Made by a program: the position numbers and the translations under genes. The notes beneath the pieces were generated by a model. It did not search any database. It had not been told where the DNA came from and saw only the letters and a list, made by a program, of their open reading frames with translations. From Nothophaeocryptopus gaeumannii (taxonomy: Eukaryota; Ascomycota; Dothideomycetes; Mycosphaerellales; Mycosphaerellaceae), in assembly GCA_031771865.1 (NCBI GenBank), contig JASISA010000041.1, forward strand, positions 1,550,001-1,614,000: a stretch of 64,000 bases of DNA. Reading direction: 5' to 3'. Below, piece after piece: positions 21,215-31,665 of the stretch (position 1 is its first letter; every line of letters starts with the position of its first letter).

Positions 21215-22495
21215 ATGGGTAGCGTCAACATTCGCCGGGATGTCGCCGATCCCTTCTACCGCTACAAGATGGAGCGCATCCAGGCCAAGGTCGAAGGCAA
21301 AGGCAACGGTATCAAGACCGTCGTCGTGAACCTGGCCAATGTCGCCCACCAGCTTGCCCGTCCTCCCAACTATGTCATCAAGTACTTTGGTTTCGAACTT
21401 GGCGCCCAGACCAACATCGATCCCAAGGACGACCGCTGGATCATCAACGGCGCTCACGAGGCCAGCAAACTGCAGGACTACCTCGATGGCTTCATCAACA
21501 AGTACGTCCTGTGCAAGGACTGCAAGAACCCAGAGACTGTGGTCAACATCAAGGATGGCGATATCCTGCTGGACTGCAAGGCTTGCGGAAAGATTACCAA
21601 GGCTGATATGCGCCACAAGCTGGCATCCTTCATTGTCAAGAACGCCCCCAAGAAGGGTAAGAAGGACAAGTCCACCAAGAAGGCCGATCGCAAGGCCCGC
21701 AAAGAGGCTGAGAAGAATGGCGGTGGTGAAGATGACACCAACGGCAATGGGCACCCCAGCCCTGGTGATAGCGGCTCTGACAACGCCGAAGATGAGAATG
21801 GCGACATCAGCCTCGACGCCGGTAGTGACGACGAGTTGACTCGCAAGATCAACGCCGAGGCCAAGGAGCTTGATACTGCTGCCCAGGAGAAAGAGGTTCA
21901 GTGGTCCGTCGACATGTCTGAAGCTGCTATCAAGGCTCGTGCTCAGGCTCTCCCTGACGACCTCAAGCAGAGCTTGGTTCTGGAGAACGGCGATGACGAT
22001 GAGGAGGGCGGCAACGCTTTCGACGAGCTTGGCAAGTGGATCGAGAGCAAGGCCGAGGAAGAGGGCGGTGTCAGCAAGGTCAAGGACGTGGATATCTACC
22101 TCAAGGCTCAGGAGCTTGGTGTCGAGAAGAAGCACCGCACTCCTGCTGTGCTGGCCCAGTGCATCTTCGATGAGAGCATCGTCAAGCAGATCGACGCTCG
22201 TGCAGCCATGCTGAAAAAACTGATCAGCTCTGATCGCCATGAGAAGGCTTTCCTCGGCGGCATTGAGCGCTTCGTCGGCATCGACAAGCCAAATCTCATT
22301 CCCACCGTCAGCGCCATCCTGCTCAAGGTCTATGAGAATGATCTCGTGTCCGAGGAAGTTCTCAAGCCTTGGTGCGGCAAGGCCAGCAAGAAGTACGTCG
22401 ACCTCCAGACTTCGCGCAAGGTCCGCAAGAGCGCTGAGAAGTTCTCGGAGTGGCTCGAGAACGCCGAGTCTGATGAGGACTCGGATGACGAGTAG
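21215..22495 (+). CDS. TIF5: Translation initiation factor eIF5
   Basis: Single exon, 426 residues from the ATG at 21215; the frame extends 34 codons upstream, but homology begins here. eIF5 is the GTPase-activating protein for eIF2 in the 43S complex. The N-terminal domain has D-P-F-Y-R-Y-K-M, whose Arg (Arg16) corresponds to the essential arginine finger, then K-V-E-G-K-G-N-G-I-K-T. A four-Cys zinc finger follows (C-K-D-C ... C-K-A-C). A Lys-rich, then acidic, linker spans roughly 150-230. The C-terminal W2/HEAT domain ends in an aromatic-acidic box (F-S-E-W-L-E-N-A-E-S-D-E-D-S-D-D-E) that binds eIF2-beta and eIF3c. The ATG context (CAATCATGG) is good. Strong codon bias fits high expression and produces long false frames on the opposite strand. 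Confidence 0.96.
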   Translation: MGSVNIRRDVADPFYRYKMERIQAKVEGKGNGIKTVVVNLANVAHQLARPPNYVIKYFGFELGAQTNIDPKDDRWIINGAHEASKLQDYLDGFINKYVLCKDCKNPETVVNIKDGDILLDCKACGKITKADMRHKLASFIVKNAPKKGKKDKSTKKADRKARKEAEKNGGGEDDTNGNGHPSPGDSGSDNAEDENGDISLDAGSDDELTRKINAEAKELDTAAQEKEVQWSVDMSEAAIKARAQALPDDLKQSLVLENGDDDEEGGNAFDELGKWIESKAEEEGGVSKVKDVDIYLKAQELGVEKKHRTPAVLAQCIFDESIVKQIDARAAMLKKLISSDRHEKAFLGGIERFVGIDKPNLIPTVSAILLKVYENDLVSEEVLKPWCGKASKKYVDLQTSRKVRKSAEKFSEWLENAESDEDSDDE

Positions 22496-22930
22496 ATGCT
22501 CTTCTTTTTTAAGTCTTGTTCGGCTGAATGGGCTTGCTTCAAAAGGAATCAGAATGTGAACTCCTCTCCTTGGTGCTTTGGGTTGGTTTCAAAATAATGC
22601 TTTCGGGGCGTACACAGTATCACTCCGCTTACATAGACGGACTGAATCTACTTTGATCAGACCAATACCGTCTACAATTCTGTTCATTTCTCATATCGTC
22701 TCATACTTGTGGTTGTTGCAATTTGCTTGCGGTTCTGACATCATGCCTGAGGCTGACATAGATGGCCCGTGCGCGCTCGAGACCTCAACTTCCGCTTGTG
22801 AAGCACTTCCAGCCCTTTGATGCACATGAAATCCACCACATTCGTGACACGCGCAGCGAAAGTCATCTACGCGACTGGATCGGTGTTGAGATGATGCTTA
22901 CCTTCTGAACTCCATCCTCCACCTGCCACG
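22496..22930. other. Tandem intergenic gap, TIF5 / MED22
   Basis: This 435-bp gap holds the TIF5 3' UTR and the MED22 promoter. A T-run occurs shortly after the TIF5 stop. I see no gene in it. Confidence 0.4.
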
Positions 22931-23430
22931 ATGGACTCGTCCCTCCGCAATCTCAAGGGTCTACAAGGCCGAATCGACGAGCTTCAGGCAAACTTGCTCC
23001 GACGGTTTAACAATCTCGTCAATCTGGCTGGTGTAAGTGTATGATATGATGGTTGCAATAAGGGCTGGTTACTGACATTTGCCACGCGTAGATCAAAAAA
23101 ACTGACCGCGCTGTCACGGCAGTTACGCAGTATCAGATCCAGGCTGAGACTGCGGCTTTGGTATGGACGCGCATTATGAGCACTTCAAACGCATATCATC
23201 TAAGCTGATGAGGACACGCGCTGACTGGGTAGTAGATCCGTGCCGCGGAGGATGTGCAGACTCTGATCCGCCAACTTCAGGAAATGTGGCTTTTTGGACA
23301 GCTGGACACACTTGGCGAGAGCGAAGTTCAGAAGGAGACTGATGAGAGTGCGAATGCTGTTGCGCAATTGTTGAGGCAGCTTACCGAGAGGACGGTTGGG
23401 AGTGAGGGAGCTGCTACTGAGGCAACTTGA
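22931..23430 (+). CDS. MED22: Mediator complex subunit 22
   Basis: A small three-exon gene: 22931-23032, 23092-23160 and 23236-23430. Introns of 59 and 75 bp have GTAAGT..TAG and GTATGG..TAG ends, all in phase 0, and the product has 121 residues. It is a head-module subunit of Mediator, which bridges activators and RNA polymerase II (yeast Srb6). The N-terminal helix reads L-Q-G-R-I-D-E-L-Q-A-N-L-L-R-R-F-N-N-L-V. The most recognisable part is in exon 3: E-D-V-Q-T-L-I-R-Q-L-Q-E-M-W-L-F-G-Q-L, matching the 'L-I-x-x-I-K-E-x-W-L-x-x-Q' pattern of MED22/Srb6. The length is normal for the family. No exon alone exceeds 65 codons, so a plain reading-frame scan misses this gene. Confidence 0.83.
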
Positions 23431-23926
23431 GTCCTCGTTCACGACCGAAAAGGCATGAGCGGAGGTGAGAGGTGTGGAAGGATTCTTGCTGAAAGCGTGT
23501 CTCGCGCACACGGCTGCGATTCTGACATGACAAGATGGAGATAAGACATCGGACCCAGCTCGGCGGCCCGAGGAGCGATGAATCTGGACGCAACCCGAAT
23601 CTGCAACAATTCTGCGAGTCACTTCTTCATTCAACCCCTAATATGCCATCTATTACGAACGCGCGGCCACGGATCCACCTCTGACTGTCGCTATTGCGTA
23701 AACCATCATGAACGACATCGGCGGCTGGGCAGATCGCAATACTTCGAGAGAGCTGCCCTGCATTCAATAGACAAACGAATGACTGGAGAATCGAATCGAA
23801 CCCGGAACCTGTCTATATTCCTCGCGCCTGCGGCAGTCAGCAATTTTCTAGAGAGTCTCGACTCCAGCTTACTCACCCATTCACCAAGACACTTCCCACA
23901 TGGAATTACCATCCAGCAGTCGCTGC
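23431..23926. other. Convergent intergenic gap
   Basis: This gap lies between MED22 and the 3' end of the small secreted protein gene. Short frames on both strands show no family motif. Confidence 0.35.
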
Positions 23927-24208
23927 CTACGACCATTCGTGCTGCTCCCACCATTCGCCCTCGTTCTTGTGGTCTTGCAAGTCCTTCCAGCTGTGCTCGC
24001 CACCATGCTGTGACCATGGGTTGCCTGGTGCGCCGGAATGTTGCGCCGGGAATGATGGCTGCGGCTTGGTCGGGTGTTCCCAAGGGAATGATGGCTGCGG
24101 CTCATGAGGACCCCATTGCGTTGGAGATGGTTGCCAGTTTCGCTGAGCAGCCGGCGCTGCTTGCGTTCCGGCTGCTACAAGAAGCGATACGGCAACAAAG
24201 AACTGCAT
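23927..24208 (-). CDS. Small secreted Trp/Pro/Gln-rich protein
   Basis: Single exon, 93 residues. A textbook signal peptide opens the protein: M-Q-F-F-V-A-V-S-L-L-V-A-A-G-T-Q-A, probably cut after A-Q-A or A-P-A. The mature part, about 75 residues, has no cysteine. It is very rich in Trp, Pro, Gln, His and Glu, with an imperfect repeat of the type P-Q-P-S-F-P. The C-terminal third carries W-W-E-Q-H-E-W-S. I recognise no family. Small extracellular proteins of this sort include cell-wall-associated proteins and effector candidates, but absence of cysteines speaks against a classic apoplastic effector. The gene could be spurious, yet the signal peptide and low-complexity mature part are unlikely by chance. 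Confidence 0.5.
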   Translation of the reverse strand: MQFFVAVSLLVAAGTQAAPAAQRNWQPSPTQWGPHEPQPSFPWEHPTKPQPSFPAQHSGAPGNPWSQHGGEHSWKDLQDHKNEGEWWEQHEWS

Positions 24209-25594
24209 TGTAGTCGTTGCAGTGACGAAATATTGGGTGTACAGGTCCCTCGTGAGCGACAGTCGGAGAGTTTGGGAGCAGCAGGAAGAAATGCAAGTAA
24301 GAGAGACGGATGTCGTGCACTGAGCGTCTAAGTGGGACTGCTGCCCATGCGTTCACGGGCCGATCAGAACGGATGCCATGATGGAGAGCCGCACACGATC
24401 ACCGACTTCATCTGCCCTACCACTCAACGTAGACGTGACTGGCGTCTTATCCATGCACTAGAACTATCGACATCCGCCAACGACATCGTTGCCCACTCCA
24501 CCGGGCAGTATAAGAAACTGTAAAACGCCTCCCTCGGTTGCTTTCAACATCGCCTCCAGGATTCTTACAACCAGCACTGTACACCTGCTTCTAAATCGGC
24601 ACGGTGTCCGCCTCTGCGCACATCCATGTCCACCTTCATGGCATCATCGATGCAACTCTCACAGGGGGTTCCTACCATTTTGACAGTAGCCCGCCTGGCA
24701 AACATCGCCTGGTCTTTGAATCGCTTCAAAGTCAAGAGATAGACCAGTGGCAAGACTTTACGAACCATCGAACCAAGCTGTACAGGCCGGCCAAACCTGC
24801 AATCTTTGCATGGGTGAGTTGGAGACCATGTTGATGTCGTGCATACTGGCTTATACTCTAAAAGATGCTTCTTTCCCGTTTTGGAAGTGATGTGAAGCGG
24901 CTCGGAGGCTGCCGCCAAGAGAGTTGGAGAAGTTGCCTCGGCGGTGAAGTCTCGTACCCAAGCGGTGCTAAGCTTGTAATCCTACCGACGCAACCACCTA
25001 CTATTTCCCCTCTCGTCTTCATGGTGGCGATGATTTGGAAGGTCTTTGCCTCCTCTGTGGTCGTACAAGGGATGCTTGCCGCACTGCAGAAGGACGACAT
25101 CAACACATAAAACGTCGCAAAATGGTCACGGCAGCTTTCCATTCGGGAGAGAGATACCTCTACTCGGACGATTGCGCTGCAGGTCGGCAAGATACATTCG
25201 TAGGCAGTCGGAACAGGATTCATCATGTATTCGCAATCGCCGCGGCCCACAATACGAGATCCTACATACCTGCCAAGGGATCGAATATGTCGGTCACTGC
25301 CTCGGTGGCTCTTCAGGGCATCGAACCGCTTTGTCATGTTCGTTGAACGACAAGCGAGAACAGTAGTCAAGAATGAATTTTTTGAGCGTTGTCCATGGCT
25401 GGCTTTATGCTATCCAAGATCCCACCCGCTGCTTTGTTTGACTCCAAGGCACATCATGGACTGCGCCAATGCCTCTGTGAAAGATGGCCTCTCTTTCGAT
25501 CAGATCTCAGCCTCTAGGGACGCTGCTGGCAGTGCAATTGACAATTACTTTGACGGTAATCGATCAGCATGTCCCAGTCAGCGAATTGCGATAA
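24209..25594. other. Gene-poor region upstream of a broken protease-like gene
   Basis: Frames on both strands are short and mutually overlapping. One plus-strand segment near 25456-25560 (reading H-I-M-D-C-A-N-A-S-V-K-D-G-L-S-F-D) looks protein-like and may be the degraded 5' part of the pseudogene that follows. I cannot support an intact gene here. Confidence 0.35.
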
Positions 25595-26850
25595 ACCTGC
25601 TGTAGCGACTTCCTCACATACCAAGACCCTCCCCTAACCAAGCCTCCCAACCTCAGCAACAGAATCCACCCAATCTTCAATAAGCATCAATTCATTGGCG
25701 GCATTAACTACTCAATCATCGAATCCTTCGTTCGTCTTGTCTCCCACTTCCTCAAGCTCGACAATGTCGTCAAACAAATCGTGATTATGGCCGATGGAGA
25801 GGCAAGATATGAGACATCATCTGGTTTCACTTATCCAACGGCGTTTCAAGAGCTTCGTCAGGGAAAATGGTCATCGGAAGCGAATTAATCGCTGGCCCAA
25901 ACCAGAACACAGCTTCTTCAGAGCCCAGATGCGGAACAGAGCTGATGAGATACTAACCACCATCGCAGAGCAAAACCTTGTGAGAGTTCATATTACTGGA
26001 GGACCAGGTAAGGGGGGCACTAACGAAAGCAATCCACGGTCCATTGCTCCGAGAACAACTCATTGCTTTCCAGAGAGGATGTAAGAATCTCATCTCCATC
26101 GGCTCCTCCTACTGTCACCCTTTGGGCGCCCTCGTCGCAAAACGTAAGTCCACCTTTTCGCCCCTCCCTCCTATCGAGCAAGCAGAGCTTCTCTATACTC
26201 AGTTCACATTCGCAACCCTCCTCCTCCACGAACTCTCCCACGCGCTCGAAAATCTCTTCACGGGCGTCCGCGGCGAAGAGGCTTTCGATGCGGACTTTTC
26301 CCTCTCGGGAACGCGGGTTTGAGGTTGAAGCTGCAATCTTCGGCGGGAAGCTGCATCAACGGCATATGGAGTAGATCTCTCATTCAAGGCCGCGCGGCCG
26401 AGTATTGCGAGAAAGGCCAAAGTATGTGGACCTATTCAGATGCCTTTTATGGGGGCGTATTCAAATCCGTCAGAGGTGTATCGGGAGGTGTATTCCTGTC
26501 GGGGGTAGAAGATGGGTGTTCGGAGAACGAGCAAGGAGAAGGAGACGAAGGTGAGTAGGGTGCCGTTGTCATTTGTGGAGAATCGGGTTACAAATGAGTG
26601 TTGTATCAAGGTGAGTCGGTCTTGTGCTTCAATTGTGAAGGTTCCTAAGCTGGGTTCTTGGATGGCGAAGTGGAGTGAAAGTAAGGATGCACCGCATCCT
26701 TATATGTCGGAGGAAGAGAGGGCGAGTGAGCAGGCGTTGAAGACTTCTGAGCCTTCATCGCTAGCTCAGGACTGTTCCGATGACTGTTATTGCTCTGGCG
26801 AGTGGCCTGTGCCATGTCCTTCCTTTTCAACTGTCGATGTTCTGAAATAA
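25595..26850 (+). pseudogene. Broken HExxH zinc-metalloprotease-like gene
   Basis: Protein-like segments follow each other on the plus strand in changing frames. 25595-25888 reads N-R-I-H-P-I-F-N-K-H-Q-F-I-G-G-I-N-Y and later A-F-Q-E-L-R-Q-G-K-W before a stop. 25890-26007 is in the next frame (I-A-E-Q-N-L-V-R-V-H-I-T-G-G). 26074-26322 is in the third frame and contains L-L-L-H-E-L-S-H-A-L-E, a zincin HExxH motif, then G-E-E-A-F-D-A-D-F. Continuation (R-G-F-E-V-E-A-A-I-F-G-G-K-L) is again shifted by one base. The last segment (V-P-L-S-F-V-E) runs to about 26850. The stretch 26008-26073 looks like a canonical intron (GTAAGG..TTTCCAG), but no phase joins all parts. I read this as a decayed gene of a fungal HExxH family; sequencing error is the alternative. 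I give no repaired sequence. Confidence 0.5.
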
Positions 26851-26923
26851 ATCCCCATCAGCTAGCAACTTTTCGAGATAACTTGATGCCATGCACGCAC
26901 GTCAAAATCCGCTGGACCATTAT

Positions 26924-29194
26924 CTATGCAGTAGTCCACCCAATATCTCCAGTCTCCGGCTTCTTCGTCTCCAAATGCAATCTCCGCTTCCACTTCGCCT
27001 TTCCCTTCTTGTAACTCCTCTTCGTCCTCGTCCAAGGGTAATTGATCGGACTCTCGCCACCGGTAAAGATGGCGACATCATACAGAGTCGCACCGACAAA
27101 CGCTCCAAGGATGGTCGCAGCGATAGGACCGTAGAACCAGTAAGGGTTGGTAAAGAGCTGTGAGCCATACCCAAGTGCCAGCATAGCAAGTCGAGGCCCG
27201 AAGTCGCGAGATGGGTTCATGGCGAGGCCGGTTTGGTATACGAAGCTGAGATTCAGGCCCGTGATGACGAGGCCGATGATAAGTGAGTTCATTCCGGCGC
27301 CTGGTGGTGCGTTCTGATCATCACCGAGTGCGAGGACTGTACAAGCCAGGAACGCAGTGCCCACGAACTCGTTGAAGAAAGCAGTTGCAGTGTCAATGAA
27401 GGTATAGCGTTGGCTGGTCACGAAGCCATTGAGGATGTCGGATGCGGCATCAGCGCCTGCAGTATCGAGATAGTTCCTGATCGAGTCGTAATAGAGGCCG
27501 TAGCTGACCAAGCAGGCAAAGAAAGCTGCTAGTGTTTGGGCGAGATAATACTCAGGCATCTTGCGTTTTGGAAAGCCGCGGAAGAACCATAGCATGGTTG
27601 TGATGGCGGGATTTAGGTGAGCACCGGAGATACCACCAGAAATGTAGATACCAATCATCGTGGCGAAGCCCTGTCAAAAATCAGCATACGCGTGGTAGAT
27701 GTAAGCTGTTGTGCTTGATCACTTACCCAAGCCCAGGCCGTCGAGTTTGGATTGCCTGCGGCGTTCAACGTGACTTGGGTGTCTGCGCAGAAGCCGATCG
27801 TCAATTGCACAAATGCTCCCAGGAACTCAGCAAGAAGCTCTCGATGCGCTGTTCGGACTGTGGACCACCACGTGTGGTTGTTGTGAATCTCTTCGAAAAG
27901 CGGAGGATTCTCGACAAGTTTGACGGGATCCATATCCGTCCACAAAGTGGGATCATCTTCGACTCGCAGGGTCTCGAGTGATGCAGTATCAACCCCATCA
28001 TCAAGCGCTGGAGGCTCGTGATATTCTGGAATGGCTTCGAGTGGTGTGCTGGTCTGCTGATCACCTTGATTCGACGGCAGACGCTCAACAGCAGGCGAAG
28101 TTGGTGGCAACTGATCCTGTCCAGAGGGGCGTCCTTCGGCTGTCTCTTCTTGTTGTTCTCCAGCCTGATCTTCCAGCGCCGGCGTCATAGGTCGTCTTGA
28201 CGCAGCACTCCCGGCCCTCATTCTTCCCGTTTGAGAAGCCGACGAAGACGCTCTCGTAGGCCTTGTCGTGAGCCTTGAGGTGACTGTCCCCCGCCTCCCG
28301 ATGTTCGAGACGAAGTTGTCCTCCCTTTGCGCCCTTGAGTCTTTCAGCAAAGGCGATGCCTTGACTGGGTTGATCTTCGCCGGGATCCTACCTGCTTCGA
28401 GGTCGTTCGGGTCGACTTCATAGCCTGCCTTCTGTGACTGCTCGCCTGGAAGATCTGCGTTGACTCGACTTTGCATGATCTCGCTTCTCGTTGGCACCAT
28501 CCCGGGTCGGACGACACGCGGGAGCGGTTTTGCCAAGCTCCATACTGGCTTGGTGTTCGCTGGCAGCTCATAAGCCGGATTGAGATCAGAGTAGCCCGGT
28601 GCGACGTAATTCTGGTATGTGGTGTCCAGTTGAGGGGTTTGTTCGGGGCCAGCGAGTGTGTTTAGTCTCGACCTTCCAGCGACTGAGCTTGGGCGACCTT
28701 CAACAGCACTCCTTCTGCTAGCAGCAGTACTCCTTCGTCGAATGGTGGAACCTGGGTCGGAACCATCTTGTTGAATTGCGCTCGTGGCTGAACGTCTGGG
28801 CGATCTCATGTCCCTATACAATTCCTCATATTAGTGCCTCGCATTCATGTGATAGCTCACTGATGAAGTCAAATTGAAAGCAGCCTTCAGATTCCTGTTG
28901 ATAGAGGAAAGGAACCTGCCAGCGGCCTCACATACCCTGGTGCCACTGTCGCTGCCCTGCGTGGCTGTCCGAACTCATCTTGTCCTGCCTGGTCAGTGCC
29001 TTCGCCAGACCTTCTGCTCGACTCTCCGGCGGGTGGTGGTGATAAGTGGACCTCTCTCCGTGGAGGAACTGCTTCTGACTGAATAAACACGCTTGTTAGC
29101 AGGGAACTTTGATGTACTGAGGGTCAGTGTGGAGGGCTTGCGAACGTACCCAGGCTCTCGGTCTGGTGGAATCGTCTCTCTCGGAGGAATCCAT
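26924..29194 (-). CDS. Aquaglyceroporin (MIP channel) with very long N-terminal tail
   Basis: Four exons: 29194-29150, 29078-28936, 28813-27727 and 27670-26924. Introns of 71, 122 and 56 bp have GTACGT, GTATGT and GTAAGT donors, and the product has 673 residues. The first MIP half starts near residue 385 (H-R-E-L-L-A-E-F-L-G-A-F). The first pore motif is a canonical NPA (445-447, G-A-H-L-N-P-A-I-T). The second is NPS rather than NPA (577-579, M-N-P-S-R-D-F-G-P-R). The Asp after the Arg is the mark of glycerol facilitators as opposed to strict aquaporins. The cytosolic N-tail of about 380 residues is Ser/Arg/Pro-rich and looks disordered, as in Fps1-like osmoregulated channels. The C-tail is basic. 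Exons 1-2 are inferred from splice phase and encode only tail, so they are less certain than the channel part. Confidence 0.85.
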
Positions 29195-30433
29195 TGTAGA
29201 TGCCGCTACTGTATCAGCAGCCCTTGTGGTTGGAGGTCCGCTTCCCGGAGATTTTATATCTGCTCTCGACCTACGCAAGAACGAATGTCTCACGAAGGTA
29301 AAAGACTAAGGAAAGATGGGTCGTGCTTCACACGCAATCAGGGGTGAGGGACGCAAGCACACATCAAGATGTCGAAGCAATGGGAGTGGAAAGCCCACAG
29401 CAAACGCGGTGGCCCTGCATCATCATAGTCCTACTGCCGCGATATTCTCGCTCCTTCTCCTGTACACTACTGGGGGTCTGCAGAGGCGTGACGTTTCTAG
29501 TCGGTGACACGGACCTCCGACGAATCCACAGTTGACGAAAAAATGCGCTGCAGGAACGCCTGGAACAGGTTGCTTAAATCAGAGCCCCAAGCTCGCCAAT
29601 GGTCGCACACAGATAACGACAGAGCGTGCTCCAGTAGGAAAAGCGGAAGAGGCGTCGTGGAAACATCGGCTTGCCGAAATAGCCATGTCGGTTCCTGGCC
29701 AGGGGTTGTGCGCACGTCAGCCCTGCCGTGTTTGCGTTTGAATGCTTCATGGCGAGACTTGCACGGCAGCCTCGTTCCCAATGGCAGTCTGTGCGAGTCC
29801 TTTGGGGCACTTTCTGACGCTGATCGCCAGTTGGCATCTGAGTCCTTCCTGTTCCTGATATCATTCGCCATCGTGGAGCGGGTTCGACACGGCTTGCATC
29901 GGATGCGGGCTCCACTCAAGGAGGTGATGTCGCGAGAGCGTGAAGAGAGAGGTTCAATGCCCAAGTTGAAGCTGACGACACACGCTGACGACACGTGATG
30001 TATGCCTGAGGATTCAAGCTCGACATAGATCCATGGTCTTAGTCGAGACACGGTACTTCATGCTCTTGTGCTTTATTAGGCATACAATGTCCAATATTAC
30101 TGCTTGCAACCCGACAAACTAGATAACTAAGAAGTAGGTACACGTCTGGGTATTGCTGCTTTTGCACTTCCGCTCCCTGGAATACCCCATCAACCGCCAG
30201 TCGCTCAAAGTACAACAAAAGAAAGGGTCTGATCGCTCAGATGGTATCCATCTCCCATCCCATGGTGCTTGTGTGCTGCTTTATTTGGAGTCTGATAGCT
30301 GCTGTCGCTGTAGAAAATTGTCGCTCTACCCATACGGCTCAGATGCTTGTCGCCTCTACGGAGCTAGGACTGTGCACCGCACCTGACCCCGACATACCAA
30401 GTTGTGTTGTCCAGCTTATTACACTCGGCCCAC
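29195..30433. other. Promoter region of the aquaglyceroporin gene
   Basis: This 1.24-kb stretch lies upstream of the channel gene and downstream of the septin gene, both on the minus strand. Frames of up to 184 codons on both strands overlap and show no motif. I see no repeat or RNA gene. Confidence 0.4.
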
Positions 30434-31665
30434 TTAATGCTGCGCACCAGCGTCGGTCTCATCGTCCTCGACAAGGATGGGCTGGCTGGGCGTTTGCTCA
30501 CGACCCATTCGGCTCTCAAGCTCCTTTAGCTGGGACTCGCGTGCGAGCAGCTCTTGTCTCTTCTCGTTGATCTCTCGCTGCACCTTGATCTCAATCTCGC
30601 GCAGCTTCTCCTCTTCGCGGCGGAGTTGCTCCTCCTTGAGACGCACAGACTGCGATGCGAGCGATTGTGGGTCCAAGCTGTCGCTCTCTGTGTGGACTCC
30701 CGCTGCCTCGTTAGCACTAGCAACACTCTTGCTGAGCTTCTCGGTACGGTAGTTCTCGTAGAGGAAGTCGTGGGTGATCTCTTTCAAGTCCGCAAGGTGG
30801 GAGTGGAGGAGAGCGGATCGGATGGCAAGGAAGTCGGAGTGTCTTGGGTTCTCAACCTCGACAACCCCCCATGGATATTGGCGGGCCCGCACGCGCTTGC
30901 CGTCGAGCTCGATAACCTCCTCAGATCCGACGATAGCGAATGGCATCAGGCCACGGAGCTCAGCGTTCTCTTCTACCGTGTCCTCATCATCCTCTTCGAT
31001 GTCGTATGGGAAGTTGTAGACGGGGATGCGGTAGTGCTCAATGTCCTCCATGATAAGCTTCTTGCTCTCGGCGAGCTCGAGCGGGGTCAAGGAGTCAGCC
31101 TTTCCAATAACTGGGATAACGTTGACGCGCGGGCTCAGGCGGCGCATGAGTTCGATGTCGAGTTCTCGGAGACCGTGACCTGGGTGACACTGTTAGCTTG
31201 TTTGGCGCAAGTTGGGATGGGCTATAGCCTACCAGTGGGTTGGACGAAATAGAGAAGCACGTGGACTCTGTTGTCCCGGAATCGCGGGTTACGCTTGATC
31301 CTGCTCTCCTCGGCCAAAATGTCGTCGTACTGGCGCTCGAGGTAACTTGAGATCTCGCTGAAGGAGGCTTCATTGTCAATGCTGTCGCCAAAGCCGGGAG
31401 TGTCAACGATGGTAAGGGACACGCGCGTGCCTTCCTCATCCAACTCCAACTCAACGGTCACTGGCTTGATCTTGACGCCCTCCTCGAGGTGCGCAGTTGT
31501 CGGGTCATCAGCGTCGAGTGGTGTGAGCACCTGGCGGCCACAGAGGGTATTGACGAAGGTTGTGCGGCCAGTTCCAGAGGCGCCGCAGACCATCAGGCAG
31601 AACTGGATTCCCTTCTTGACATTCTTCTTGCGCCGCAGCTTGATGGCGGAGGTGGAGGTAGACAT
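30434..31665 (-). CDS. CDC11: Septin, Cdc11/AspA type
   Basis: Two exons: 31665-31233 and 31179-30434. The 53-bp intron runs from GTAGGC to CACCCAG, and the product has 392 residues. Septins are filament-forming GTP-binding proteins at septa and hyphal tips. A polybasic stretch (K-L-R-R-K-K-N-V-K-K) precedes the GTPase core and would bind membrane lipid. The P-loop reads G-A-S-G-T-G-R-T-T, with Arg in place of the usual Lys, as seen in the Cdc11 group. The G3 motif D-T-P-G-F-G and the G4 motif G-K-A-D are present. Splicing restores P-T-G-H-G-L-R-E-L-D. The septin-unique element is followed by a C-terminal coiled coil (about 300-375, L-K-E-E-Q-L-R-R-E-E-E-K-L) and an acidic tail. Assignment to CDC11 rather than another septin rests on the P-loop and N-terminus. 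Confidence 0.88.

Noticed and set aside
21188..22240. 350-codon minus-strand frame opposite TIF5
   Set aside because: It is a mirror of the strong codon bias of eIF5, whose domains are fully supported on the plus strand.
24858..25370. 170-codon minus-strand frame
   Set aside because: Composition is not protein-like and it lies in the gene-poor stretch before the pseudogene.
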